Counted from the stretch's first letter, positions 8,486 through 16,424 are shown. The stretch is DNA of 64,000 nucleotides from Pseudomonas psychrophila (GCF_001043005.1 NZ_JYKZ01000003.1:186001-250000), one strand, 5' to 3'. The notes: a model not told the origin generated them from the sequence alone. Program-made: numbers and translations.

Positions 8486-8584
8486 TTTTTGATAAATGTC
8501 TTAATCGTGTTCTCGCTGATGCTTTTGGTGCGCCAAAGGGGTGCAGTGGCCATTTTTTTACCGATTCGGGAGGTCGCACAATCT

Positions 8585-8938
8585 ATGGGACGTTTGACTA
8601 CGCACGTTTTGGATGCCGCACATGGCTGTCCGGGCAGCTCGATCAAGGTCGAGCTGTATCGGGTTGAAGGTTCGGGGCTGGAGTTGGTCGCTACAGCACT
8701 GACCAACAGCGATGGCCGGTGCGACGCGCCGCTGCTGGAAGGGGATACGTACCGTTCGGGGGTTTACCAGGTGCAGTTCAGTGCCGGTGACTACTACCGC
8801 GCAAAGGGTGTGAAATTGCCTGAGCCGGCGTTCCTGGACGTTGTGGTGCTGCGTTTCGGGATCAGTTCGGAGCAGGATCACTACCATGTACCGCTACTGA
8901 TTTCGCCCTACAGCTACTCGACCTATCGCGGTAGCTAG
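8585..8938 (+). CDS. uraH: 5-hydroxyisourate hydrolase (transthyretin-like)
   Basis: A 117-residue HIU hydrolase, which converts 5-hydroxyisourate (the PuuD product) to OHCU. The family N-terminus MGRLTTHVLDAAHGCPGSS carries the active-site His7, HYHVPLLISPYSYSTYRGS supplies the second His, and the chain ends in the diagnostic YRGS tetrapeptide. The open frame extends 37 codons upstream, but ATG 8585 has GGGAGGT ahead and gives the usual length. There is no signal peptide at this start, so it is cytoplasmic. Divergent from puuE, with a terminator just downstream. Confidence 0.94.
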   Translation: MGRLTTHVLDAAHGCPGSSIKVELYRVEGSGLELVATALTNSDGRCDAPLLEGDTYRSGVYQVQFSAGDYYRAKGVKLPEPAFLDVVVLRFGISSEQDHYHVPLLISPYSYSTYRGS

Positions 8939-8967
8939 AAGCTTTCGATCTGCGCATGTGGTTATTT

Positions 8968-8994
8968 GCCCGCTCACACTGCGGGCTTTTTTTT
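8968..8994 (+). terminator. Rho-independent terminator of uraH
   Basis: GCCCGC and GCGGGC arms around TCACACT followed by a run of eight T. Confidence 0.85.
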
Positions 8995-9013
8995 GCCTGT
9001 CTATACATGACCT

Positions 9014-9096
9014 GTGGGAGCGGGCTTGCTCGCGATGGCATCGACGCGGTCATCCAGACACACGGCGCTTGAATCGCGAGCAAGCCCGCTCCCACA
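9014..9096. repeat. REPIN downstream of uraH
   Basis: GTGGGAGCGGGCTTGCTCGCGATGGC with its reverse complement about 35 bases on (ATCGCGAGCAAGCCCGCTCCCAC). It lies between the convergent uraH and LysE-family genes. Confidence 0.92.
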
Positions 9097-9110
9097 CAGG
9101 CGGTGCTGTA

Positions 9111-9737
9111 TCAGCGGCTTAGCAGTGACGCCGTTCCCGCTACACCAAACAACCCGGCGCTGATGCGGTTGAACCAGCTCTGGCCCTTGCCGCTGCGCAG
9201 ATAACCCGCCGCGCCATGGGCACCAAGGCCGTAGGCCAGCTTGCACAGCAGGTCGAGTACGGTCCAGGTGGCGATCATCACCAGCAACTGGTTAAGGAAC
9301 GGCAAGTCGGGGTTGAGGAACTGCGGCAGGAAGGCGGCAAAGAACAAAATATCTTTCGGATTGCTGGCGCCCAGTACAAACGCGCGCCCGAACAGGGCGC
9401 TGAAGCGTGGTTTTGGTGCAGCTTCAGGCACGTTGGTGACCGTGGCCGGCTGGCGCGATTGCTTCCAGCTTTGCCAGGCAAGGTAAAACAGGTACAGCGC
9501 ACCGACGATTTTCAGGGCGCTAAAGAGTTTTTCCGAAGCCAGCAGCAAGGCACCCAAGCCGAGAGCTGAAGCGCTAAGCAGGCAAATCGAGGCAAACACT
9601 CCCCCCAGAAATGCCGGATACGAACGGCGCAAACCGTAGTTCAAACTGTTGCTGATCATCAATAACGACAAAGGCCCCGGAATCAGGATTACCACCAATG
9701 CCGCGCTGCTGAACAGCAGCCAGGTTTCCAGACTCAT
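9111..9737 (-). CDS. LysE/RhtB-family exporter
   Basis: A 208-residue membrane protein of the LysE superfamily, which exports amino acids or related small molecules. About six hydrophobic segments are visible, with the family opening LLFSSAALVVILIPGPLSLLM and the GGVFASICLLSASALGLGALL stretch, and FGRAFVLGASNPKDILFFAAFLPQF in the middle. ATG 9737 has GGGAGGAAG ahead and is preferred to the start six codons upstream. It follows the AzgA permease gene on the same strand behind a hairpin, so it may be expressed separately. Substrate unknown. Confidence 0.88.
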   Translation of the reverse strand: MSLETWLLFSSAALVVILIPGPLSLLMISNSLNYGLRRSYPAFLGGVFASICLLSASALGLGALLLASEKLFSALKIVGALYLFYLAWQSWKQSRQPATVTNVPEAAPKPRFSALFGRAFVLGASNPKDILFFAAFLPQFLNPDLPFLNQLLVMIATWTVLDLLCKLAYGLGAHGAAGYLRSGKGQSWFNRISAGLFGVAGTASLLSR

Positions 9738-9760
9738 CACTTCCTCCCATAACACAAAGA

Positions 9761-9779
9761 CCCCGCATCATTGGCGGGG
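9761..9779 (-). terminator. Hairpin after the AzgA gene
   Basis: CCCCGC and GCGGGG arms with a seven-base loop; on the minus strand it is followed by TCTTTG, a weak U-tract. It probably ends the AzgA transcript before the LysE gene. Confidence 0.5.
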
Positions 9780-9798
9780 CCGGTTGATATCGCCCGGT

Positions 9799-11148
9799 CT
9801 ACAGGTAAATAAACTTGGCGATGAAAATAGCGCAGAGCACCCACAAGCTGACAGAAATTTCGCTGTATTTGCCGGTGCCCGCCTTGAGTGCGACATAGGT
9901 GATAAAGCCCAGAGCAATCCCGTCGGCGACCGAGAAGGTCAACGGCATCATGATCATGGTCACAATGGCAGGGATGCAGTCAGTGGGTTCGTCCCAGTTG
10001 ATGTGGGCCATGCCACCCATCATCAGCATGGCCACGTAAATCAGTGCGCCAGCAGTCGCGTAAGCGGGGATCATGCCAGCCAGGGGGGCAAAGAACATCG
10101 CGGCTACAAACAATACGCCCACGGTGACTGCGGTGAGTCCGGTTCGACCGCCGGCGGCAACACCCGCGGCGCTTTCGACATAGCTGGTTACGGGCGGCAC
10201 GCCCACCACAGCGCCGAATACGCTCGAAGCGCTGTCAGCCTTGAGTGCCCGGGACAGATTTTCGATCTTGCCGTCAGCCTTGACCAGGCCGGCACGCTGG
10301 GCCACGCCCATCAGGGTTCCGGCAGTGTCGAACATGTGTACAAACAGAAAGGCAAATACCACGCTGATCATGCTGATATTGAACACACCCTTGAGGTCCA
10401 TGGCCATCCAGGTGGGAGCCAGGCTAGGCGGCGCAGACATAATGCCGTTGTAGTGGACCAGGTCCAGGCTCCAGCCAGCCAGGGTGACGGCAATGATGCT
10501 GATCAGGATCGCGCCGAATACACGGTGATAGCTAAGAATCGCAATCATCAAGAAACACACGGCGGCCAGCAGCGGAGCAGGATCATGCAGCGATCCCAGC
10601 TTGATCAAGGTGGCCGGGCTGTCGACGATAATGCCCGAGGTTTTCAGGCCAATAACCCCCAAAAACAAGCCGACCCCCGCACCCATCGCATGGCGCAGGC
10701 TGACAGGAATGCTGTTGAGCAGCCATTCGCGTATCCGCGACAGGGTCAGAAACAGGAACAGCACGCCAGACACAAATACCGCACCCAGGGCCGTTTCCCA
10801 GCTGTAACCCATGGTTCCGACCACTGTGTAAGTGAAGAACGCATTCAGGCCCATGCCTGGCGCCAGGCCTACTGGCCAGTTGGCGTAAAGCCCCATCAGC
10901 AGGCTGCCTAGCGCGGCGGCGATGCAGGTCGCCACAAAGGCCGCGCCATGATTAATGCCTGCGTCAGCCATGATGTTGGGGTTGACGAAGATGATGTAGG
11001 CCATGGTGATAAAGGTGGTCAGCCCGGCGATCAGCTCGGTTTTGACCGTGGTGCCATGCAGCGACAGTTTGAACAGGCGCTCCAGCCACCCGCGGGAGGT
11101 GGGAGGGGAAAGTTCAACGGCGGGGATTTCTGACTTTTGGCTGTCCAC
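9799..11148 (-). CDS. AzgA-type adenine/guanine/hypoxanthine permease
   Basis: A 449-residue member of the AzgA (COG2252) branch of NCS2 transporters, proton symporters for adenine, guanine or hypoxanthine. Recognisable segments are KTELIAGLTTFITMAYIIFVNPNIM, the GLAPGMGLNAFFTY substrate motif, FVHMFDTAGTLMGVAQRAGL, and GVPPVTSYVESAAGVAAGGRTGLTAV. GTG 11148 is used because GAGGAAATAACC precedes it. Upstream are AACAATAA (11167-11174) and a perfect TTTGTATACAAA palindrome, both shared with the urate genes, so joint control is likely. Inner membrane. Confidence 0.92.
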   Translation of the reverse strand: MDSQKSEIPAVELSPPTSRGWLERLFKLSLHGTTVKTELIAGLTTFITMAYIIFVNPNIMADAGINHGAAFVATCIAAALGSLLMGLYANWPVGLAPGMGLNAFFTYTVVGTMGYSWETALGAVFVSGVLFLFLTLSRIREWLLNSIPVSLRHAMGAGVGLFLGVIGLKTSGIIVDSPATLIKLGSLHDPAPLLAAVCFLMIAILSYHRVFGAILISIIAVTLAGWSLDLVHYNGIMSAPPSLAPTWMAMDLKGVFNISMISVVFAFLFVHMFDTAGTLMGVAQRAGLVKADGKIENLSRALKADSASSVFGAVVGVPPVTSYVESAAGVAAGGRTGLTAVTVGVLFVAAMFFAPLAGMIPAYATAGALIYVAMLMMGGMAHINWDEPTDCIPAIVTMIMMPLTFSVADGIALGFITYVALKAGTGKYSEISVSLWVLCAIFIAKFIYL

Positions 11149-11166
11149 GGTTATTTCCTCAGGCTT

Positions 11167-11174
11167 TTATTGTT
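11167..11174 (-). promoter_or_regulatory. AAnAAnAA motif (putative Hfq/Crc site) at the AzgA gene
   Basis: Minus-strand AACAATAA in AAAAACAATAAAAG, about ten bases before the GAGGA ribosome site. Confidence 0.45.
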
Positions 11175-11248
11175 TTTAAGGGCACTGGTGAGGCGAGCGG
11201 CAGTTTTCTGACCTTTGGGTCAAGAATGCAGGCGAGATGAATTATGCT

Positions 11249-11260
11249 TTTGTATACAAA
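11249..11260. promoter_or_regulatory. TTTGTATACAAA palindrome (putative purine operator, AzgA)
   Basis: A perfect 12-bp palindrome about 100 bases before the AzgA start codon, containing the same TTGTATACAA core as the site at 8279. No regulator gene for it was found nearby; the MarR gene at 11331 is a conceivable but unsupported candidate. Confidence 0.55.
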
Positions 11261-11330
11261 AAAAGCAATTAATGTTTTCGATGTTGTAGACGAAATGCAG
11301 GGTGCATGAGGACGTTAAGGTGGGGGCAGG

Positions 11331-11771
11331 CTAGGGCTGGCGGCTTTGGCCCAAGGCATGGTTGATTGCCAGCCAGCCATTGACGGCGTCGTCACCCGCT
11401 TGGGCGAACACCCGCTGCAATAGCTTGACCTGCTCGCGACGCAGGTTTTTCTCGAAGGTGACGCCGTCAGCGGTCAACTCCAGCAGGCGTTTGCGCTTGT
11501 CGGTCTCGGGGGCGACGCTGCGCACCAGGTCCATTTCGATCAACTGGCGTAAAGGCGTGTTAAGGGCTTGTTTACTTACGCCCAGCAGCGTCAGCAGTTC
11601 CTTGACGCTTACACCGGGATGGTGGGCGATAAAGAAAACGATGCGCTGATGCACCCGACTTAGCCCACGACGTGCCAGCATTTCGTCCGCCTTGGCGGTA
11701 AATGCTTGATAGCCAAAGAAGAAGGCTTCCATGGCGGCACGCTGAGTGGTCGGATTTTTAAGGTCAAGCAT
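11331..11771 (-). CDS. MarR-family transcriptional regulator
   Basis: A 146-residue winged-helix regulator of the MarR family. The core HQRIVFFIAHHPGVSVKELLTLLGVSKQALNTPLRQLIEMDLVRSV is the recognition helix region, and APETDKRKRLLELTADG is the wing. Dimer-forming helices flank it at both ends. It is transcribed divergently from an aminotransferase gene with 82 bases between starts, and probably controls that gene and its own expression. Ligand unknown. Confidence 0.9.
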   Translation of the reverse strand: MLDLKNPTTQRAAMEAFFFGYQAFTAKADEMLARRGLSRVHQRIVFFIAHHPGVSVKELLTLLGVSKQALNTPLRQLIEMDLVRSVAPETDKRKRLLELTADGVTFEKNLRREQVKLLQRVFAQAGDDAVNGWLAINHALGQSRQP

Positions 11772-11804
11772 ATTGACGTATCTAGGCTTCGCGGCGTAGT
11801 TTCG

Positions 11805-11819
11805 GTCAACCAGTTTGAC
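11805..11819. promoter_or_regulatory. GTCAA-N5-TTGAC inverted repeat (possible MarR operator)
   Basis: Short inverted repeat in the 82-base divergent promoter region of the MarR gene and the aminotransferase gene. Size and position suit a MarR dimer, but it is short and could be chance. Confidence 0.35.
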
Positions 11820-11853
11820 TTATTTCCAATTACTTCCGCTACCGGTGATCTGT

Positions 11854-13020
11854 ATGGCCTTCTCCGAACGTGTTTCCCGCCTGAAAAGCTCTTTGATTCG
11901 TGAAATTCTGGCTGCGGCCCAACGTCCGGAAGTCATGTCTTTCGCTGGCGGGCTACCGGCCGAAGCCATGCTGCCCAAGGTCGACTGGACCGATATGCCG
12001 GCCTCGATGGGGCAATACGGCATGAGTGAAGGCGAGCCGGCATTGCGTGAAGTACTGGCTGCCGAGGCCCGTGCATTGGGCGTTGATTGCGACGCGAGCC
12101 AGGTCATGGTACTGAGCGGCTCGCAGCAGGCACTGGATCTGGCTGCCAAGCTGTACATCGACAAAGGCACTGAGATCATGCTTGAAGCGCCGACCTATCT
12201 GGCCGCGCTGCAAATATTCCAACTGTTCGGTGCCGAGTGCCTGACGTTCCCGCTGCAAGCCGATGGCCCGGACCTGGCCGCGTTGCGTGTGCAACTGGAA
12301 AAACACAGTCCCGCTTTCATCTACCTGATCCCGACGTTCCAGAACCCGTCTGCCGTGCGTTACAGCGAAACCAAGCGCGACGCCGTTGCGGCCTTGCTGG
12401 ACGAGTTCGGCGTAACCCTGATTGAAGATGAGCCGTACCGCGAACTGAATTTTGACGGCGGCAGCGCCACGCCGATTGTCAGCCGCCTGAAAAAAGCCAG
12501 CTGGATCTACACCGGCACTGTGTCCAAAACCCTGTTGCCGGGTTTGCGCGTTGGCTTCCTGATTGCCAGCCCTGATCTGTTCCCGCACCTGCTGCGCCTC
12601 AAGCAATCGGCGGACCTGCACACTAACCGTGTTGGCCAATGGCAGGCATTGCAGTGGATCGGCACCGAGAAAATGAGCAACCACCTGGCCGAATTGCGTG
12701 ACTTCTACCGTGTACGTCGTGACGGCTTTCAGCTGGCGCTCGAAGAGCACTTCTCGGACCTGGCTGACTGGCATGTACCGCAGGGCGGTTTGTTCTTCTG
12801 GCTGACCCTCAAGCAGCCGTTCGATACCCGTACGTTGCTCAAGCCTGCGCTGGAGCAGAACGTGGCATTCATGCCGGGTGAGCCGTTCTTCGCCAACCCG
12901 GACCAGAACGTTGGCAGCCTGCGCCTGAACTTCAGCCACATCGACCCTGCGCGTCTGCACGAAGGCCTCAAGCGCCTGGCTAACGTTATTCGTCAGGCAC
13001 AGGCTGCCCAAGCGGCCTAA
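11854..13020 (+). CDS. PLP-dependent fold-type I aminotransferase
   Basis: A 388-residue class I/II aminotransferase of the branch that includes 2-aminoadipate and aromatic/branched aminotransferases. Visible motifs are SFAGGLPAE near the N-terminus, YLIPTFQNPSAVRYS (cofactor Asn region), DEPYREL (Asp binding pyridine N), the Schiff-base Lys in GTVSKTLLPGLRVGF, and the C-terminal LRLNFSH arginine. It lacks a GntR domain, so it is an enzyme and not a MocR regulator. ATG 11854 is chosen over an upstream ATG because the family begins at FSERVSRLKSSLIREIL. It precedes the GST gene by ten bases, likely one operon. Confidence 0.9.
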   Translation: MAFSERVSRLKSSLIREILAAAQRPEVMSFAGGLPAEAMLPKVDWTDMPASMGQYGMSEGEPALREVLAAEARALGVDCDASQVMVLSGSQQALDLAAKLYIDKGTEIMLEAPTYLAALQIFQLFGAECLTFPLQADGPDLAALRVQLEKHSPAFIYLIPTFQNPSAVRYSETKRDAVAALLDEFGVTLIEDEPYRELNFDGGSATPIVSRLKKASWIYTGTVSKTLLPGLRVGFLIASPDLFPHLLRLKQSADLHTNRVGQWQALQWIGTEKMSNHLAELRDFYRVRRDGFQLALEEHFSDLADWHVPQGGLFFWLTLKQPFDTRTLLKPALEQNVAFMPGEPFFANPDQNVGSLRLNFSHIDPARLHEGLKRLANVIRQAQAAQAA

Positions 13021-13030
13021 AGGAGGCGCG

Positions 13031-13633
13031 ATGCTCAAGGTTTATGGCGATTACAATTCGGGCAACTGCTACAAGATCAAGCTGATGCTGCATTTGCTGG
13101 GCCTTGATTATCAGTGGTTCGCGGTGGACATCCTCAAGGGTGAAACAGAAACCCCGGATTTCCTGGCGAAAAACCCGAACGGCAAAGTGCCGGTGCTGGA
13201 GCTGGAAGACGGTACGTGCCTGTGGGAGTCCAACGCGATTCTCAACTATCTGGCCGACGGCAGTGAGTTCTTGCCGACCGAGCCGCGCTTGCGCACCCAG
13301 GTGCTGCAATGGCAGTTTTTCGAACAGTACAGCCATGAGCCTTACATTGCTGTGGCGAGGTTTATCCAGTTTTACCTGGGCTTGCCTCAAGAGCGTCTGG
13401 AGGAGTACCGCAAACTGCAGAAGCGGGGTTACAAAGCGCTGGACGTGATGGAGCAACAGCTCAACCGCACACCGTATCTGGTGGGTGATCAGTACTCGAT
13501 TGCAGACGTGACCCTGTACGCCTACACCCACGTGGCGGATCAGGGTGGCTTTGATCTTAGCGGTTACCCGGGTATTCAAGCGTGGCTGCAACGAGTGGCC
13601 AGCCATCCGCGGCATGTGGGCATGCTCGATTGA
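13031..13633 (+). CDS. Glutathione S-transferase family protein
   Basis: A 200-residue GST. The thioredoxin-like N-terminal domain has GDYNSGNCYKIKLMLHLLGL (with Ser/Cys near the catalytic position), NPNGKVPVLELEDG (cis-Pro) and LWESNAILNYLA (glutathione-binding ESNAI). The helical C-terminal domain contains YSIADVTLYAY, the N-capping box. AGGAGG lies seven bases before ATG 13031. Cotranscribed with the aminotransferase upstream; a strong bidirectional terminator follows. Substrate not predictable. Confidence 0.93.
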   Translation: MLKVYGDYNSGNCYKIKLMLHLLGLDYQWFAVDILKGETETPDFLAKNPNGKVPVLELEDGTCLWESNAILNYLADGSEFLPTEPRLRTQVLQWQFFEQYSHEPYIAVARFIQFYLGLPQERLEEYRKLQKRGYKALDVMEQQLNRTPYLVGDQYSIADVTLYAYTHVADQGGFDLSGYPGIQAWLQRVASHPRHVGMLD

Positions 13634-13652
13634 GTTGATTGCGCACACAAAA

Positions 13653-13677
13653 AAACCGGCCTAGTGCCGGTTTTTTT
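13653..13677. terminator. Bidirectional terminator between GST and Grx-like genes
   Basis: AAACCGGC/GCCGGTTT arms around a five-base loop, with A-run before and T-run after, so it can serve both convergent genes. Confidence 0.88.
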
Positions 13678-13695
13678 GTAAGTGGAGCGTGATGT

Positions 13696-14067
13696 TTAAA
13701 CGTTGGCAAAGCGTTGGTTCAAGTACTCAATGATCACCTTGGAGTCGTACATCCAAGTGGTCTTGCCATCTTCTTCGATGCGCAGGCACGGGACTTTGAT
13801 CTTGCCGCCTTGCTCCAGCAGGGTTTGACGGTCCTGCTCGTTGTTTTTCGCGTCACGCAGGGCTACCGGCACATTCAGGCGACGCAAGGTGCGGCGGGTT
13901 TTTACGCAGAACGGGCACGCGTGGAACTGGTACAGGGTCAGGCTTTTGGCAGCGTGATCGACCTGCGCCTGTGCGGCTGCAGGGCGCTGCTTTTTGCTGG
14001 GGCGGGTAACAAAATCGCCAGCGATGATGAGCTGACCCAGGCCTACGCGAAGCGCTTTGATAAACAC
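13696..14067 (-). CDS. Glutaredoxin-like protein with CPFC motif
   Basis: A 123-residue protein made of an N-terminal basic/hydrophobic leader (about 1-40) and a glutaredoxin fold: LTLYQFHACPFCVKTRRTLRRLNV carries the CPFC redox site, KIKVPCLRIEEDG the cis-Pro loop, and WMYDSKVIIEYLNQRF the glutathione-site helix. GTG 14067 has ATGAGG eight bases upstream. The leader could be a membrane anchor, but its hydrophobic stretch is short. Lies between the folE terminator and the GST gene. Confidence 0.85.
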   Translation of the reverse strand: MFIKALRVGLGQLIIAGDFVTRPSKKQRPAAAQAQVDHAAKSLTLYQFHACPFCVKTRRTLRRLNVPVALRDAKNNEQDRQTLLEQGGKIKVPCLRIEEDGKTTWMYDSKVIIEYLNQRFANV

Positions 14068-14124
14068 AGTAAAAGCCTCATGGGCAAGTAAGAAGGGGCG
14101 CAGCTTACCTGAAAACAGACATAC

Positions 14125-14155
14125 GAAAAAAAACCGGCGATAAACGCCGGTCTTT
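14125..14155 (-). terminator. Terminator of folE
   Basis: ACCGGCG/CGCCGGT arms with ATAAA loop; on the minus strand the hairpin is followed by eight T. The flanking T-run on the other side makes it weakly bidirectional. Confidence 0.85.
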
Positions 14156-14168
14156 TTCGGGACGCCAG

Positions 14169-14729
14169 TTACTTGATCAAGCTGAGAAACTCGCTACGGG
14201 TGGCGGCGTTTTCGCGGAACTCACCCAGCATCACCGATGTGATCATCGACGAGTTTTGCTTCTCGACACCGCGCATCATCATGCACATGTGTTTGGCTTC
14301 AATCACCACGGCAACGCCCAGGGCGCCGGTGACTTGCATCACTGCGTCGGCGATCTGGCGGCTCAGGTTTTCCTGGATCTGCAGGCGGCGGGCGTACATG
14401 TCGACAATGCGCGCCACTTTAGACAGCCCCAGCACTTTGCCGCTCGGAATGTAAGCAACGTGGGCCTTGCCGATAAACGGCAGCAGGTGGTGTTCACACA
14501 GCGAGTACAACTCGATGTCTTTCACCAGCACCATTTCGCTGTTGTCAGAGCTGAACAAGGCACCATTGGTGACTTCTTCGAGAGTTTGTTCATAGCCACG
14601 GCACAGGTACTGCATGGCTTTGGCTGCACGCTTTGGCGTATCCAGCAGGCCTTCACGGGAAACGTCTTCGCCGAGTTGACCGAGGATGGCGGTGTAGTTT
14701 TGTTCCAATGTCACAGGGCTATATTCCAT
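14169..14729 (-). CDS. folE: GTP cyclohydrolase I
   Basis: FolE converts GTP to 7,8-dihydroneopterin triphosphate, the first step of folate and pterin synthesis. Zinc ligands are visible in [20 protein letters not shown] and [37 protein letters not shown] and the C-terminal FLSLIK complete the family. With ATG 14729 it has 186 residues; GTG 14714 would give the more usual family start ([13 protein letters not shown]). The sequence immediately upstream is the end of a decayed integrase, so the native 5' end and promoter may have been replaced by insertion. Confidence 0.95.
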   Translation of the reverse strand: MEYSPVTLEQNYTAILGQLGEDVSREGLLDTPKRAAKAMQYLCRGYEQTLEEVTNGALFSSDNSEMVLVKDIELYSLCEHHLLPFIGKAHVAYIPSGKVLGLSKVARIVDMYARRLQIQENLSRQIADAVMQVTGALGVAVVIEAKHMCMMMRGVEKQNSSMITSVMLGEFRENAATRSEFLSLIK

Positions 14730-14736
14730 GCGGGTT

Positions 14737-14949
14737 TCATAGTGGCACCTCGTCGGGTCGTGCCAATTTTGTACCAATCTTGCTGTTTTCGAGTTTCCCG
14801 AGCTCGCTCCAGTCTGTGCTGGAAATGAGCCATTTAGCATACGTTGAAAGCAACATTTGTACGCTGTGACTTAGCTGATTGGCGATAAACGCAGGGTTCA
14901 TGCCTGCCATGAGGCACATGGTAGCGTAGGAATGGCGGCAGTTGTATTG
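14737..14949 (-). pseudogene. Tyrosine recombinase (phage/ICE integrase) C-terminal remnant
   Basis: Seventy codons in the minus frame read QYNCRHSYATMCLMAGMNPA and onward to LARPDEVPL then TGA. The R-H-x-YAT box, the LSHS box (normally LGHS) and the STYAKW tyrosine motif identify the catalytic C-terminus of a tyrosine integrase. The N-terminal domains are missing, and an in-frame TGA stands immediately before the Q, where integrases usually have a basic residue, so the copy is dead. It ends seven bases before the folE start, marking the edge of an old integration. Confidence 0.8.
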
Positions 14950-15103
14950 TCAGCGCACTCTGATGATCAGTTTTGATGGCGCTTCTTGGAAAATAAGCGT
15001 GATTCGGTCGAGTGCAGGCTCAATGCATTATCGGGATCAGGCCTGCGCGAATCGAGGGCTGACCCCGCTGGAGGCCTGCGAGGGCGTGTTCATCCAGCCG
15101 CCT

Positions 15104-15364
15104 TTACAGCGTCAGGGCGTGGGTCCTGGCCTGGACCACGGCGTGTATCACCTGGGAAACACTGGCCATATCCTCATTGCTTAATATATCGAGGGTTTTG
15201 AGCGCTTCGCTAAAGCCTTCTGCGCGCTCACTTGCCAAGCGTACTTGCAGGCTGTTCCGGGCGCTATTGATAGCCTTTAGTTGACGGTGTAAACCGACCC
15301 TCACCGCGTCCGGCATGCAAATAGTGATAAAGGAGCCAAAACCTTTGCTGTAGCGTATGTTCAT
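15104..15364 (-). CDS. Small hypothetical protein downstream of response regulator
   Basis: An 86-residue protein, no family recognised. It is mostly helical and charged (LHRQLKAINSARNSLQVRLA, then LKTLDILSNEDMASVSQVIHAVVQARTHAL) with no membrane segment. Its ATG lies four bases after the response-regulator stop, which argues for a real cotranscribed gene. It belongs to the lower-GC insert beside the integrase remnant and could be an accessory factor of the regulator, though nothing in its sequence shows this. Confidence 0.5.
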   Translation of the reverse strand: MNIRYSKGFGSFITICMPDAVRVGLHRQLKAINSARNSLQVRLASERAEGFSEALKTLDILSNEDMASVSQVIHAVVQARTHALTL

Positions 15365-15368
15365 CGCT

Positions 15369-16127
15369 TTAGAGACTCAATCCATGTGATTTTAAAGCCA
15401 GCGCTAACTGTGTTCTGTTGGAGGCGCCTGTTAAGTTCAGTATTTGTGAGATATAGAGCTTTACGGTATTTGGCGTAATGCCCATGTCGCAGGCGATTTC
15501 GTAGTTTGTTTTACCTTCGCTGACAAGGTGTGCCGCTTGCAGTTGGCGAGGGGATAACTTGCTGAATAGAAAATTTTTATAATCAGCTTGTTCGGTATTT
15601 GATGAGCTTTTAGTGTTCTTTACACGGGTGGGGTGTGTTTTTTTTATATCGCTGTGTATGTCGCTTATGGAATTTATCAAGCCTTGCAAGCGCCTGCTCA
15701 AGGCGTCAGTGCTCTGATTGTGTGTGGCGCTTTCTGTTTGCTTTTCTTCCAGTTTTTTTAGCGTTTGAAGCAGCGAGTCGGGGTTAACAGGTTTTTGATG
15801 GTAGTCGGAGAAGCCTTCCCGCAGAGCGCGGACCAAATCCTGTTTTTCGCCCTGGGCGCTCAGCAGGACGGCATCGAAGACGCGATGCTTCTTGGAGTAT
15901 TGCTTGAGCTTCTGGATGAGCTCTATTCCATCGAAACCGGGCATCAACAAGTCGCACACCACCAAGGCGATCGACGGGTCCTCGTTGAACAGGTCAATGG
16001 CTTGGCGGCTGCTGTAGCTGGGAATACAGGCGAAACCATTACTCTCAAGAAACTCACACATCTCTTCAACGATAAGCGGTTGGTCGTCGACAACTAATAT
16101 GCGTGTTTTGGGAGGTCGTGGAGTCAC
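15369..16127 (-). CDS. Orphan response regulator, receiver plus LuxR-type HTH
   Basis: A 252-residue response regulator. The receiver domain (about 8-120) has VVDDQP, the phosphoacceptor Asp in VVCDLLMPGFDG, LLSAQGE and the KPVN lysine. A Ser/Lys-rich linker (about 125-185) leads to a LuxR/NarL helix-turn-helix: KLSPRQLQAAHLVSEGKTN, EIACDMGITPNTVKLYISQIL. The start is GTG 16127. No histidine kinase is nearby. Base composition is visibly lower in GC than flanking core genes, and the gene lies between an integrase remnant and smr, so horizontal acquisition is likely. Confidence 0.88.
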   Translation of the reverse strand: MTPRPPKTRILVVDDQPLIVEEMCEFLESNGFACIPSYSSRQAIDLFNEDPSIALVVCDLLMPGFDGIELIQKLKQYSKKHRVFDAVLLSAQGEKQDLVRALREGFSDYHQKPVNPDSLLQTLKKLEEKQTESATHNQSTDALSRRLQGLINSISDIHSDIKKTHPTRVKNTKSSSNTEQADYKNFLFSKLSPRQLQAAHLVSEGKTNYEIACDMGITPNTVKLYISQILNLTGASNRTQLALALKSHGLSL

Positions 16128-16424
16128 AAAAAGTTATCCATGTGTGGAGGGCTAAAGCAGCGCCGAGTACCCCGTATTATCCAGCAGGTTTAAAGGGGAG
16201 GGTAGCCATACTTTTTGTATAGTTAGTTAGTTTGAAACCTATAAAGTTAAGCGGGTAACTTAAGGGTGCCGTAAAACGCTACAGCCAGCCCCGACCACGA
16301 GCTCACGAAGTTTTAGTGTGTGCGAGGAGAGTGCCACTGAACTAAGGGGTTATTGAGCAGTTGGAGGGCTGCTCGATATGACGGCTTTGCCTAGAGCGAA
16401 GCGGGTTCTACACCCATGCCGGGT
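16128..16424. other. Non-coding stretch between response regulator and smr
   Basis: About 300 bases of mixed composition, AT-richer in 16190-16270. No convincing gene, terminator or repeat was seen; it probably holds the response-regulator promoter. Confidence 0.4.

Noticed and set aside
9649..10911. 420-codon plus-strand frame opposite the AzgA gene
   Set aside because: Gln/His/Arg-rich antisense shadow of a membrane transporter gene.
11953..13038. 361-codon minus frame opposite the aminotransferase
   Set aside because: Antisense shadow; the plus strand has all PLP enzyme motifs.
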